The notes under the pieces: model-generated
Database searches by the model: none
Told to the model about the DNA's origin: nothing
The model's input: the letters and a program-made list of their open reading frames with translations, nothing else
In this document: positions 1 through 6,470 of the stretch, piece by piece
Layout: each line of letters starts with the position of its first letter
Numbering within the stretch: position 1 is the stretch's first letter
NCBI GenBank assembly: GCA_900550795.1
Contig: URTN01000030.1
Location: forward strand, 1-8,248
Reading direction: 5' to 3'
Source: an uncultured Mollicutes bacterium
GTDB taxonomy: Bacteria; Bacillota_I; Bacilli_A; RFN20; CAG-826
Length of the DNA stretch: 8,248 nt
Position numbers and translations under genes: made by a program

Positions 1-1104
1 CTCCATTTCTTTATTTTTCTTGTTTGCAAGGAAAATAACTTCCCCTTCAGGAGCATCCTTTTTCCTTCCAACCCTTCCAGAAATCTGTATTAAAGACGCC
101 GCATCGTAAATTGAAGAAGATGCATCTACAACAATTACCTGGATTCCTTTGACAGTCACCCCTCTTTCAAGGACAGCTGTAGTAATTAAATATTTGTATT
201 TCCCTATTTTAAAATCATGGATTATCTTGTTTCTTCCCTCTCTTTTGCTTGATACATAATTTCCATTAGGGCAAAAGATAGAAACGCAAGAATAAACTTC
301 TTCAGACATATTTACGGTAGGGACAAATACAAAGCAGGGTTTTCCTTGTTTTGAATATTGTTTGAGCTTCCTTGCTATATAAAAACAATAAAAAGAGCTA
401 GGACATATATTAATTTTCGGCACAGGAATCGGATTTTTATGAAATCTGGTATGCAAGGTTAAAATTAATCCATTTCTTCTTTTTATCCCGTTTACTAACG
501 CTTTACTAGGAGTAGCAGACATCAAAACAAAATTGCCCTTTAAACTCCTAAAAAACATTGCTTCTAAAACATCATTACCCTTAAAAGGAAATGCATCGAC
601 TTCATCCATTACGATTAAATCAAAATAATGCTCATAACGATATAGTTGATGGGTAGTTAAAACTAGGCAATCGCCTTCTAATATTGATGTATGCCCCCCA
701 TAAATTGGGACAATCGAGTTTCCAGGAAATGCAGATTTTAGCCTTGCTGTTAATTCAATCACTACGTCTTTTCTTGGAACCGCAAAAGCTACATTAAGCC
801 CATGCGACATAGCATATTGAATAACCCCATATGAAATCTCAGTTTTGCCAGACCCAGTTACTGCATAAACTAAAACATCTTGCTTCGATAAAAAGGCATC
901 TACAATCTTCTTTGATAACTGCTTTTGTTGTTTTGATAGACAATAATCTAGCCTTAAAGCAGAGGCTTTTACTTCTTTAGGCTTATTGGGAACACTTTCC
1001 CCACGGAATTCAATACATTTCCTACAGTAAGGCTTATTGTTTTTATAACCAATATATTTTTGATCTTTGTTACCACATATAGGGCAAATAAAAATATTAT
1101 CCAC
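1..1104 (-). CDS. comFA: ComFA-like competence DNA helicase, 3' end cut by window edge
   Basis: This is a superfamily 2 helicase of the ComFA family, the ATPase thought to pull single-stranded DNA across the membrane during transformation. The visible 368 codons begin with a four-cysteine zinc site (C7, C10, C27, C30). Then come Walker A (AVTGSGKT, about 81-88), the DEAD-type box in the ComFA form DEVDAFP (167-173), motif III SAT (196-198), the TTAVLERGVT segment (308-317) and motif VI QISGRVGR (340-347). Only a short C-terminus should be missing beyond position 1. The start is uncertain. I chose GTG at 1104. An in-frame TTG at 1125 would add seven residues; a TAG lies just upstream of it, there is no in-frame ATG in this region, and neither start has a clear Shine-Dalgarno. 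The gene follows the Sua5-RpiB stop by about 34 bases (13 with TTG), so it is probably the last visible member of the prfA operon. Family assignment is firm; the start is not. Confidence 0.9.
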   Translation of the reverse strand, partial: MDNIFICPICGNKDQKYIGYKNNKPYCRKCIEFRGESVPNKPKEVKASALRLDYCLSKQQKQLSKKIVDAFLSKQDVLVYAVTGSGKTEISYGVIQYAMSHGLNVAFAVPRKDVVIELTARLKSAFPGNSIVPIYGGHTSILEGDCLVLTTHQLYRYEHYFDLIVMDEVDAFPFKGNDVLEAMFFRSLKGNFVLMSATPSKALVNGIKRRNGLILTLHTRFHKNPIPVPKINICPSSFYCFYIARKLKQYSKQGKPCFVFVPTVNMSEEVYSCVSIFCPNGNYVSSKREGRNKIIHDFKIGKYKYLITTAVLERGVTVKGIQVIVVDASSSIYDAASLIQISGRVGRKKDAPEGEVIFLANKKNKEME

Positions 1105-1137
1105 ACTATATAAGTACCAATACAAATGTATCTAGGC

Positions 1138-2187
1138 TCAAATATTTTCTATTTCTTCAACGCGTCTATGATGCTTTTCTAAAGGGGAGAACTTTTCAGA
1201 AAGGAAGATATCAACTCTTCTTAATACATCTTCTTCCTTCATATAGGCAGCCCCAAAGGAAATGACATTGCAATTATTATGTTCCCTGCATTTGCCAGTT
1301 AATACATCATCGTAACCAACACCGCATCTAATTCCTTTTACTTTGTTACAGGCAATAGAAATTCCGATTCCAGAAGTGCAGCAAACTATTCCTAAACTTG
1401 CTTTATTAGAAACTATGTCATTAGCAACTTTTTTAGCAAATATAGGATAGTCGCAAGATTCTTTGGAATATGTTCCTTCGTCAATAACGATAAATCCCAT
1501 TTCTTTTAAATGGGCAGCTATATCGTTTTTTAGATCAAAAGCCCCATGATCTGCCCCAATAGAAATAGTAGATGGTTCCTCTTCAAAGACCTTTTTAATA
1601 TCTTCGAAAGGAATTTTTCCTTCTCTAATCAACTTAATTTGATTATTTGATAAATCAACAATTGTAGAAGGTGTATTCGAAACGCATTCTCCATCAATAA
1701 CAAATGGTATTTGATTATTAAAGTAGGAGCAGGCTTCTTTAGAAGTCAAAGATGGTTTGAATCCACTTTTATTAGCAGAAGGGACCAATAAGGGTTCCCC
1801 CACTTTTTCAATCATATCTAAAACTTGGTTAGAATTAGGAACCCTTACACCTATTTTATTTGTCGATAGGCTTAGATAATCCTTTTCGCCTTCTCTAGCA
1901 TCTAAAATCAAAGTAATTTCACCAGGCATGAATTTTTTCATAACATTGATGATTCTAGAATTTACTTTACAATGCCTTACAACCTGACAGATAGAAGAAC
2001 ACATTAAAGTAAACGGTTTATCAGCCGGTCTTTCTTTTAATGCGACCAATTTTTCAAAATATTCTTTCTTAGAAGATAATATTCCAATTCCGTAAACTGT
2101 TTCAGTAGGGAAACAAATTGCTTCTCCCTTTTTTAACGCATCGACTGCAAGATTAACTTCATCCCAACCAATAATTCTAGTTTCCAT
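1138..2187 (-). CDS. sua5-rpiB: Fused Sua5/YrdC threonylcarbamoyl-AMP synthase and RpiB ribose-5-phosphate isomerase
   Basis: The 349-residue protein has two domains. Residues about 8-195 are a YrdC/TsaC fold, which makes threonylcarbamoyl-AMP from Thr, bicarbonate and ATP for t6A37 of ANN-decoding tRNAs. Visible marks are FPTETVYG (26-33), the KER...KP basic motif (51-58), VPSANKSG (135-142), STIVD (174-178) and IREG (187-190). The extra Sua5 C-terminal domain of Bacillus YwlC is absent. In its place, after a linker of roughly 15 residues, comes an RpiB-type isomerase (about 208-345), which interconverts ribose-5-P and ribulose-5-P. It keeps the Asp-His pair (D213, H214), DYP (246-248), the catalytic Cys at C270 in CTSGIG (Ser where most have Thr), GIR (285-287), REHNNCNV with H303, and a C-terminal HHRRVEEI (339-346). 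Both domains look intact. GGAG at 2194-2197 lies 6 bases before the ATG, which is 3 bases after the prmC stop. Dual activity is inferred. Confidence 0.92.
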   Translation of the reverse strand: METRIIGWDEVNLAVDALKKGEAICFPTETVYGIGILSSKKEYFEKLVALKERPADKPFTLMCSSICQVVRHCKVNSRIINVMKKFMPGEITLILDAREGEKDYLSLSTNKIGVRVPNSNQVLDMIEKVGEPLLVPSANKSGFKPSLTSKEACSYFNNQIPFVIDGECVSNTPSTIVDLSNNQIKLIREGKIPFEDIKKVFEEEPSTISIGADHGAFDLKNDIAAHLKEMGFIVIDEGTYSKESCDYPIFAKKVANDIVSNKASLGIVCCTSGIGISIACNKVKGIRCGVGYDDVLTGKCREHNNCNVISFGAAYMKEEDVLRRVDIFLSEKFSPLEKHHRRVEEIENI

Positions 2188-2190
2188 AAT

Positions 2191-3048
2191 TTACTCCAAA
2201 AAAATAAAGGCAAATCTATCAAGGTCATTGAGATCTTTAATAAATTCTAGTTTATATGAATAGTTCCCTAAATATTTTTTGCATAGATCTTCTATGTATT
2301 CTTTTAAGTCATAACCGATTTCAAAGACGATAAGCAAAGATCCTTTTTTAACTTTATTAACATCTGCAAGTATCTTTTCATATACAGAAGAAGAAAAATC
2401 TAAATATAGAGCAGAGGAAGGTTCAAAAAAGGAAACCGAAGGCTGAACATCTTTTTTATTGACAATATAAGGTGGATTAGAAATGATAATATCTAAATTC
2501 ATATTCCTTTCTATATAAGGCTTTAAGGAATCCCCTTGATAAAATGAAATTGGAAGAGAATATTTCTCTGCATTTTTCTTAGCAACTTCTAAAGCGGGCG
2601 AAGAAATATCAGAGGCAGAAACTAGCCAATTCTTATACATGTTTTTAATAGCGCAGGCAATGGCCCCTGAACCAGTTCCAATATCTGCAACTACTAAATA
2701 ATTTCTAGGGTCGAAATAGTCATAAATCTTCTCACTTAGATTTGCTATTAGTTCAGTTGTTTCCATCCTAGGAATTAAAACATTTCTATCTACATATAAT
2801 TTAAGATCAAGGAAATTAGCTTCATTAACTATATATTCAACAGGTTCATTATTTTTTAGACGCTCAACCTGAGAATTAAATAAGGCAATTTGCTCTTCAT
2901 TCATCTCTTTATCTTTATAATATAAAGTATCAATTGGCGACGCAAATCCCATATCAAATGCAAGCAAAACGCGCAAATCTGAAGAAAGAATATGATAAGG
3001 TTCACAAAGTTTCAAAGCTTCTAGATATACCTCATAGATTTTCTTCAT
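2191..3048 (-). CDS. prmC: PrmC (HemK) peptide chain release factor N5-glutamine methyltransferase
   Basis: PrmC is a cytoplasmic SAM-dependent enzyme that methylates the glutamine of the GGQ motif in release factors RF1 and RF2, which improves termination. The 285-residue length is normal. The N-terminal helical substrate-binding region (about 1-80) ends in EPVEYI, followed by LIPRMETTE (91-99, a variant of the usual LIPRPETE). The SAM-binding glycine loop is ADIGTGSGA (121-129), the acidic strand-2 end is SDIS, and the catalytic NPPYI motif is at 191-195. FEPSSALY (208-215) matches the usual conserved EP..AL segment. The gene lies directly after its substrate gene prfA and its first 17 bases overlap the prfA 3' end; an AGAGGAAG stretch inside prfA (about 3058-3065) could act as ribosome binding site, so translational coupling is likely. 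The stop is TAA, 3 bases before the next ATG. Motifs and context leave little doubt. Confidence 0.96.
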   Translation of the reverse strand: MKKIYEVYLEALKLCEPYHILSSDLRVLLAFDMGFASPIDTLYYKDKEMNEEQIALFNSQVERLKNNEPVEYIVNEANFLDLKLYVDRNVLIPRMETTELIANLSEKIYDYFDPRNYLVVADIGTGSGAIACAIKNMYKNWLVSASDISSPALEVAKKNAEKYSLPISFYQGDSLKPYIERNMNLDIIISNPPYIVNKKDVQPSVSFFEPSSALYLDFSSSVYEKILADVNKVKKGSLLIVFEIGYDLKEYIEDLCKKYLGNYSYKLEFIKDLNDLDRFAFIFLE

Positions 3049-4129
3049 CTTTGTGTTCTTCCTCTAATAATTTTTGTTCTTGGTCAAAATGAATTAAAGC
3101 ATTAATGACTGGGTCTAATTCACCTTCCATTACACGGTCAAGTTGATTGATTGTAAATCCAATTCTATGATCGGTAACTCTATTTTGCGGATAGTTATAA
3201 GTTCTTATCTTTTCAGAACGTTCCCCAGTGCCTACTTTTAGTTTCCTTTCAGTAGCACGTTTGGAGTCTTCTTTCTCTTGGAAATAAGCAAAGACTTTAG
3301 CCCTAATCATCTGCATGGCAATTTCTTTATTTTGTAGCTGTGCTTTCTCAGTTTGACACGCTACAACTAAGCCAGTCGGAATATGGGTTATACGGACTGC
3401 AGATTCGGTTTTATTGACGTTTTGTCCTCCAGCACCTTGAGAGTGGTATGTATCGATTTTTAAATCGTTTGGATTAATCTTTACGTCAACTTCTTCTGCT
3501 TCTGGCATTACTAAAACAGTCGCAGTTGAAGTATGGATTCTACCACTAGCTTCAGTCTTAGGAACACGTTGGACACGATGCGCGCCAGACTCGAATTTCA
3601 ATTTAGAATAAACCGAGTCTCCCTTAATCATAAAGGAAACATTGGAATAGCCACCAGCTTCAGAAACCGAAGCATCTAGCATTTTAATTTTCCAGCCTTG
3701 CTTTTCAGAATACTTTTCATACATCCTGAATAAGTCGCCCGCGAAAATATTTGCTTCGTCTCCTCCGACTGCGCCTCTAATTTCGACAATAATGTTTTTG
3801 TCGTCGTTAGGATCTTTTGGAAGAAGAAGAGTTTTAAGGGTTTCCTCTAATTCTTCGTTTCTCGCTTGAGCGGATTTTCTTTCTTCTTTGGCAAGTTCCG
3901 CAATTTCTTCATCGCCAGAATTTTCTAATTCAAAAGAGTCGGCAATTTCTTTTTCGTGCTTTAAATATTCATAATAAAGTCTAGTAGGTTCTTCTAGATA
4001 AGCCTTCTCTTTTGAAAGCTTGGTAAATCTATTAATATCAGAAGCTACATCTTCTTTTTCTAATTCAGCCTCCAATGAAGCAAATCTCTCTTTTGTCGCC
4101 TCGAGGCGTTTTTTCATGTTCTCGTCCAT
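3032..4129 (-). CDS. prfA: Peptide chain release factor 1 (RF1)
   Basis: RF1 reads UAA and UAG stop codons in the ribosomal A site and triggers release of the finished peptide. The 365-residue protein has the usual length. It has a charged N-terminal helical domain (about 1-105), the acidic VEIRGAVGGDEANIFAGDL segment (115-133) and the stop-codon recognition tripeptide P-K-T at 190-192 in the RF1 form (PxT, not the SPF of RF2). The catalytic GGQ is at 234-236 within SQGAGGQNVNKTESAVR, followed by the C-terminal RNYPQNRVTDHR-like region (YNYPQNRVTDHRIG, 311-324). The chosen ATG is at 4127-4129; a second Met four codons later is a possible alternative. Upstream there is only a weak AGAGAG ribosome site. 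The gene ends in TGA, which RF1 itself does not read, so the organism must also have RF2. It is first in a leftward operon with prmC and is divergent from dnaX. Confidence 0.97.
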   Translation of the reverse strand: MDENMKKRLEATKERFASLEAELEKEDVASDINRFTKLSKEKAYLEEPTRLYYEYLKHEKEIADSFELENSGDEEIAELAKEERKSAQARNEELEETLKTLLLPKDPNDDKNIIVEIRGAVGGDEANIFAGDLFRMYEKYSEKQGWKIKMLDASVSEAGGYSNVSFMIKGDSVYSKLKFESGAHRVQRVPKTEASGRIHTSTATVLVMPEAEEVDVKINPNDLKIDTYHSQGAGGQNVNKTESAVRITHIPTGLVVACQTEKAQLQNKEIAMQMIRAKVFAYFQEKEDSKRATERKLKVGTGERSEKIRTYNYPQNRVTDHRIGFTINQLDRVMEGELDPVINALIHFDQEQKLLEEEHKDEENL

Positions 4130-4152
4130 AAATAATCTCTCTACGGGGTGGA

Positions 4153-4161
4153 ATTATATCA
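4153..4161 (-). promoter_or_regulatory. Extended -10 promoter of the prfA operon
   Basis: Read on the minus strand, this site is TGATATAAT: a perfect TATAAT (4158-4153) with the TG of an extended -10 box. The best -35 at a 17-base spacing is a poor TTCCAA, which the extended -10 could compensate. Transcription would start around 4144-4149, giving a 5' leader of about 15-20 bases before the prfA ATG at 4129. No other good sigma-70-type box is visible before prfA. This is a pattern-based call without experimental support. Confidence 0.6.
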
Positions 4162-4167
4162 TTTACC

Positions 4168-4227
4168 CTAGCAATTTGGAAAACAATGGAGCAAAACCTC
4201 TTCTAATCATAGATTAGCAACTAGCAA
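4168..4227. repeat. Three YTAGCAA heptamers in the divergent intergenic region
   Basis: CTAGCAA occurs at 4168-4174 and again at 4221-4227. The second copy is directly preceded by TTAGCAA (4214-4220), making a tandem pair. The first copy lies near the prfA promoter side. The tandem pair lies at and just before the expected -35 position of dnaX. They may be binding sites for a regulator of the divergent promoters, or chance in AT-rich DNA. They do not match a DnaA box. Confidence 0.35.
4203..4217. promoter_or_regulatory. Perfect 15-bp inverted repeat between divergent promoters
   Basis: CTAATC-ATA-GATTAG is a perfect 6-3-6 palindrome lying between the prfA and dnaX promoters, a few bases upstream of the expected dnaX -35 position. 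Its size and place suit a dimeric regulator's operator. It is too short and AT-rich for a convincing terminator, and no T-tract follows on either strand. The function is inferred only. Confidence 0.45.
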
Positions 4228-4244
4228 GTAAGACAACAAATAGT

Positions 4245-4250
4245 TATAAT
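4245..4250 (+). promoter_or_regulatory. -10 box of the dnaX operon, close to the start codon
   Basis: A consensus TATAAT lies at 4245-4250. The hexamer 17 bases upstream (TAGCAA, 4222-4227) is a weak -35. The expected transcription start is about 4256-4258, only 2-4 bases before the dnaX ATG at 4260. No Shine-Dalgarno sequence precedes that ATG, so the mRNA is probably leaderless or almost so. If transcription instead starts further upstream, the box is coincidental. Confidence 0.55.
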
Positions 4251-4259
4251 TTGAAAGAT

Positions 4260-6161
4260 ATGTCTTATAAAGCCTTATATAACAAATATAGACCTGCCTC
4301 TTTTGAAGAAGTGGCAGGACAGCAAAGCATTGTTAGAACTTTGCGTAACGCGATTAATAGCGGGAAAATTGCCCACGCCTATCTTTTCTGTGGCCCTAGA
4401 GGTACCGGAAAGACTTCAATGGCGCGTTTATTTGCTAAAGCACTTAACTGTGAAGAGGGCATTGGCCATCAATGCAATAAGTGCTCAAATTGTTTGGCAC
4501 TTAATTCTTCTTCCCATCCTGACGTTATCGAAATTGACGCTGCTAGTAATAATGGCGTTGACCAAGTTAGAGAATTAATTGATCAAGTAAGATACCTTCC
4601 AATTAAAGGAAGATATAAAGTTTACATAATTGATGAAGTCCATATGATGTCCCAAGGTGCTTTTAATGCCTTATTAAAAACATTAGAAGAACCGCCGGAT
4701 CACGTAATCTTCATCTTGGCCACCACCGAACCTCATAAAGTTTTGCCAACCATTCTTTCTAGATGCCAAAGATATGATTTTACAAAAATCGATGATGCTG
4801 ATTTAAAAGCTAAATTACTTTGGATTGCAGGAATGGAAGACTTTTCTTATGAAGATGCTGCCATTGACGAAATCGTTAGACTTGCTGATGGAGGCATGAG
4901 AGATGCCTTATCGATACTTGATCAAGCTCTTGCCTATGGAGATGGAAGTGTCAATGAAAAAGATATTCTCTCTGTATTTGGACTTACCTCTTCTAAGCAA
5001 AGAGTAGAGCTTCTTAAAGATGTAATTAGTGGAAATATTTCATCTATATTATCTAAAGAAGATGAATTCGTAACAGGAGGGATAGATGTTAAAAGACTTT
5101 GTTCTTCCTTATTAGACATTCTTAAGGATCTATTAATATACAAATCTACAAAAGATATCAAATTGATCCGTTCGTTAACTTTAGAGGAGGCCAACGGCCT
5201 CTCTTCCTTATTAAATAACAAACGCATAAATGAAATGATTGATGTCCTTTTGAAAACTCAACTGGATTTCAAATCAGTTTCAAATGTTCGTTCCCTATTT
5301 GAATTAGCCTTATTAAAAATGGCTACCGTCAATAACGTTGAGGAAGTCACTCAAGTAGCCGCGCCTAAACCGGTCATTAAAGAAGAAGTTAAGGTTGCTC
5401 CTATTGAACCTAAACTAGTTCAAACTCCTCCAAAGAAAGAAGAAGTTAAAGTCGAAGCTGCCCCTATCCAAAAAGTAGAAGTCAAAGTAGAACCGATAAA
5501 AGAAGAACCAAAGCCAGTTCAAAAAGAGGAATATAACCCTGATACAGATGGCAAATATACTGGTTCTATTGTTCCTTCATTCCTTCTAGAAGATGAAGAT
5601 GAAAAAGAAGATAGCCAGCCAAAAGAAGAGACTCCTGTAGTTAAAGAAGAAGCACCTACAGTTGAAGAAAAAGAAGAGGAAATCATAGAAGAACCTCAGC
5701 TTAATACTTCAAAAATAAAACATACAAAGGTCGTAAATGCCGGTGATAAATATGAACTAGGCATGCCTGAGATTATCCAAATCATGGTTCTTGCTACAAA
5801 ATTTAAAGACGAAAGAAAGGCTCTTTATTCTAGTTGGAATCAATTAGATTACCTAAAGCTTGACCCGAAACTAGGTGAAGCTGCTGCCTTACTTAGAGAC
5901 GGCACCCCACTATGCTTATGTAAAGATGCTATTATCATCGTCTATAATTTCACTAGACTTGCCAATAAAGCCAACATCAAGGAGAATCAGGACACCCTAG
6001 AAGAACTTCTTGAAACATTATTAGGAAGAAAGGTATTCATATTTGCAATCGATAGAGACTTAAATAACAAAGCTCGTAACGAATTCGTAAACCTACAACA
6101 AGTCAATAAACTTCCAAACTTAAAAGATATTAATTTAGTATTACCAAAGGAGATTAATTAA
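4260..6161 (+). CDS. dnaX: DNA polymerase III subunit tau (DnaX), clamp-loader ATPase
   Basis: DnaX is the motor of the clamp loader that places the beta clamp on DNA and links the replisome parts. I start it at ATG 4260 because MSYKALYNKYRPASFEEV is the typical DnaX N-terminus; an in-frame TTG at 4251 would add three residues. The 633-residue protein has Walker A GPRGTGKT (45-52), a four-cysteine zinc module (C64, C72, C75, C78), Walker B IIDEVH (113-118), sensor 1 LATTEPHK (143-150) and the SRC arginine finger (157-159). Domain III follows to about 350. A Lys/Glu/Pro/Val-rich, probably disordered linker spans about 355-480, with a less repetitive island (GKYTGSIVPSFLLEDEDE, 421-438). A folded C-terminal tau domain ends the protein (about 488-633). 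No A-AAA-AAG slippery site is visible in the linker, so only full-length tau is expected. It is first gene of the rightward operon. Confidence 0.97.
   Translation: MSYKALYNKYRPASFEEVAGQQSIVRTLRNAINSGKIAHAYLFCGPRGTGKTSMARLFAKALNCEEGIGHQCNKCSNCLALNSSSHPDVIEIDAASNNGVDQVRELIDQVRYLPIKGRYKVYIIDEVHMMSQGAFNALLKTLEEPPDHVIFILATTEPHKVLPTILSRCQRYDFTKIDDADLKAKLLWIAGMEDFSYEDAAIDEIVRLADGGMRDALSILDQALAYGDGSVNEKDILSVFGLTSSKQRVELLKDVISGNISSILSKEDEFVTGGIDVKRLCSSLLDILKDLLIYKSTKDIKLIRSLTLEEANGLSSLLNNKRINEMIDVLLKTQLDFKSVSNVRSLFELALLKMATVNNVEEVTQVAAPKPVIKEEVKVAPIEPKLVQTPPKKEEVKVEAAPIQKVEVKVEPIKEEPKPVQKEEYNPDTDGKYTGSIVPSFLLEDEDEKEDSQPKEETPVVKEEAPTVEEKEEEIIEEPQLNTSKIKHTKVVNAGDKYELGMPEIIQIMVLATKFKDERKALYSSWNQLDYLKLDPKLGEAAALLRDGTPLCLCKDAIIIVYNFTRLANKANIKENQDTLEELLETLLGRKVFIFAIDRDLNNKARNEFVNLQQVNKLPNLKDINLVLPKEIN
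6146..6153 (+). promoter_or_regulatory. Strong Shine-Dalgarno for ebfC inside the dnaX 3' end
   Basis: AAAGGAGA lies in the last codons of dnaX, with its GGAG core 10 bases before the ebfC ATG. It fixes the ebfC start and shows that this genome does use Shine-Dalgarno initiation, in contrast to the missing site before dnaX. Confidence 0.75.
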
Positions 6162-6162
6162 T

Positions 6163-6468
6163 ATGCCAAACCCAATGCAACAAATGCTTGCCCAAGCCCA
6201 AAGAATGCAACGCGAACTAAAGAAAGCCCATGATGAATTAGAACAAAAGGAATTTAAAGTTTCTAAATCTGGGATGGTCGAATTAGTCGTATTAGGCTCG
6301 AGAAAAATCAAATCTATCAACATCGATAAAGATGCTCTTGATCCAGAAAATAAGGAAATGTTAGAAGAAGCTATTTCTTTGGCATTAAATGAAGCTTTAG
6401 AGCAAATCGCAAAAGAAAACGACGAAATTGAAACCAAAATTACCGGTCAAAAAGGAATGATGTTTTAA
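6163..6468 (+). CDS. ebfC: YbaB/EbfC family nucleoid-associated DNA-binding protein
   Basis: This is a small dimeric DNA-binding protein of the YbaB/EbfC family (YaaK in Bacillus), almost always encoded between dnaX and recR. The 101 residues fit the family's usual length of just over 100. The N-terminus is a Met/Gln-rich helix (MPNPMQQMLAQAQRMQREL), followed by the strand region with SGMVELVVLGSRKIKSINID (36-55), an acidic helix with LDPENKEMLEEAISLALNEA (59-78), and a C-terminal tail ending in GMMF. The start is set by the strong AAAGGAG site, and the gene begins one base after the dnaX stop. It may help organise the nucleoid or support RecR-linked repair; its exact role is not settled for the family. 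Confidence 0.95.
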   Translation: MPNPMQQMLAQAQRMQRELKKAHDELEQKEFKVSKSGMVELVVLGSRKIKSINIDKDALDPENKEMLEEAISLALNEALEQIAKENDEIETKITGQKGMMF

Positions 6469-6470
6469 TA

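Noticed and set aside
4020..4217. 65-codon plus-strand ORF across the prfA start and the intergenic region
   Set aside because: It is mostly antisense to the strongly conserved prfA N-terminus, resembles no family I know, and has no ribosome site. It is best explained as a shadow frame.
4203..4217. The inverted repeat as a rho-independent terminator
   Set aside because: The stem is six mostly A-T pairs and no U-tract follows on either strand; there is also no gene ending nearby.
4130..4259. Small SRP RNA (scRNA) gene, which precedes dnaX in Bacillus
   Set aside because: The gap is only about 130 bases, holds promoters, and shows no recognisable SRP Alu or GGAA-tetraloop helix structure.
4251..4259. 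TTG at 4251 as the dnaX start
   Set aside because: It directly abuts the TATAAT box, so it would fall before the expected transcription start, and it has no ribosome site. ATG at 4260 gives the canonical family N-terminus.
5341..5720. Programmed frameshift in dnaX producing a short gamma subunit, as in E. coli
   Set aside because: The linker has many AAAAAG runs, but I found no A-AAA-AAG heptamer followed by a clear hairpin and an early stop.
6141..6437. 98-codon minus-strand ORF opposite ebfC
   Set aside because: It is fully antisense to ebfC, Ser/Ile/Phe-rich as expected from reverse-reading an AT-rich gene, with no independent signals.
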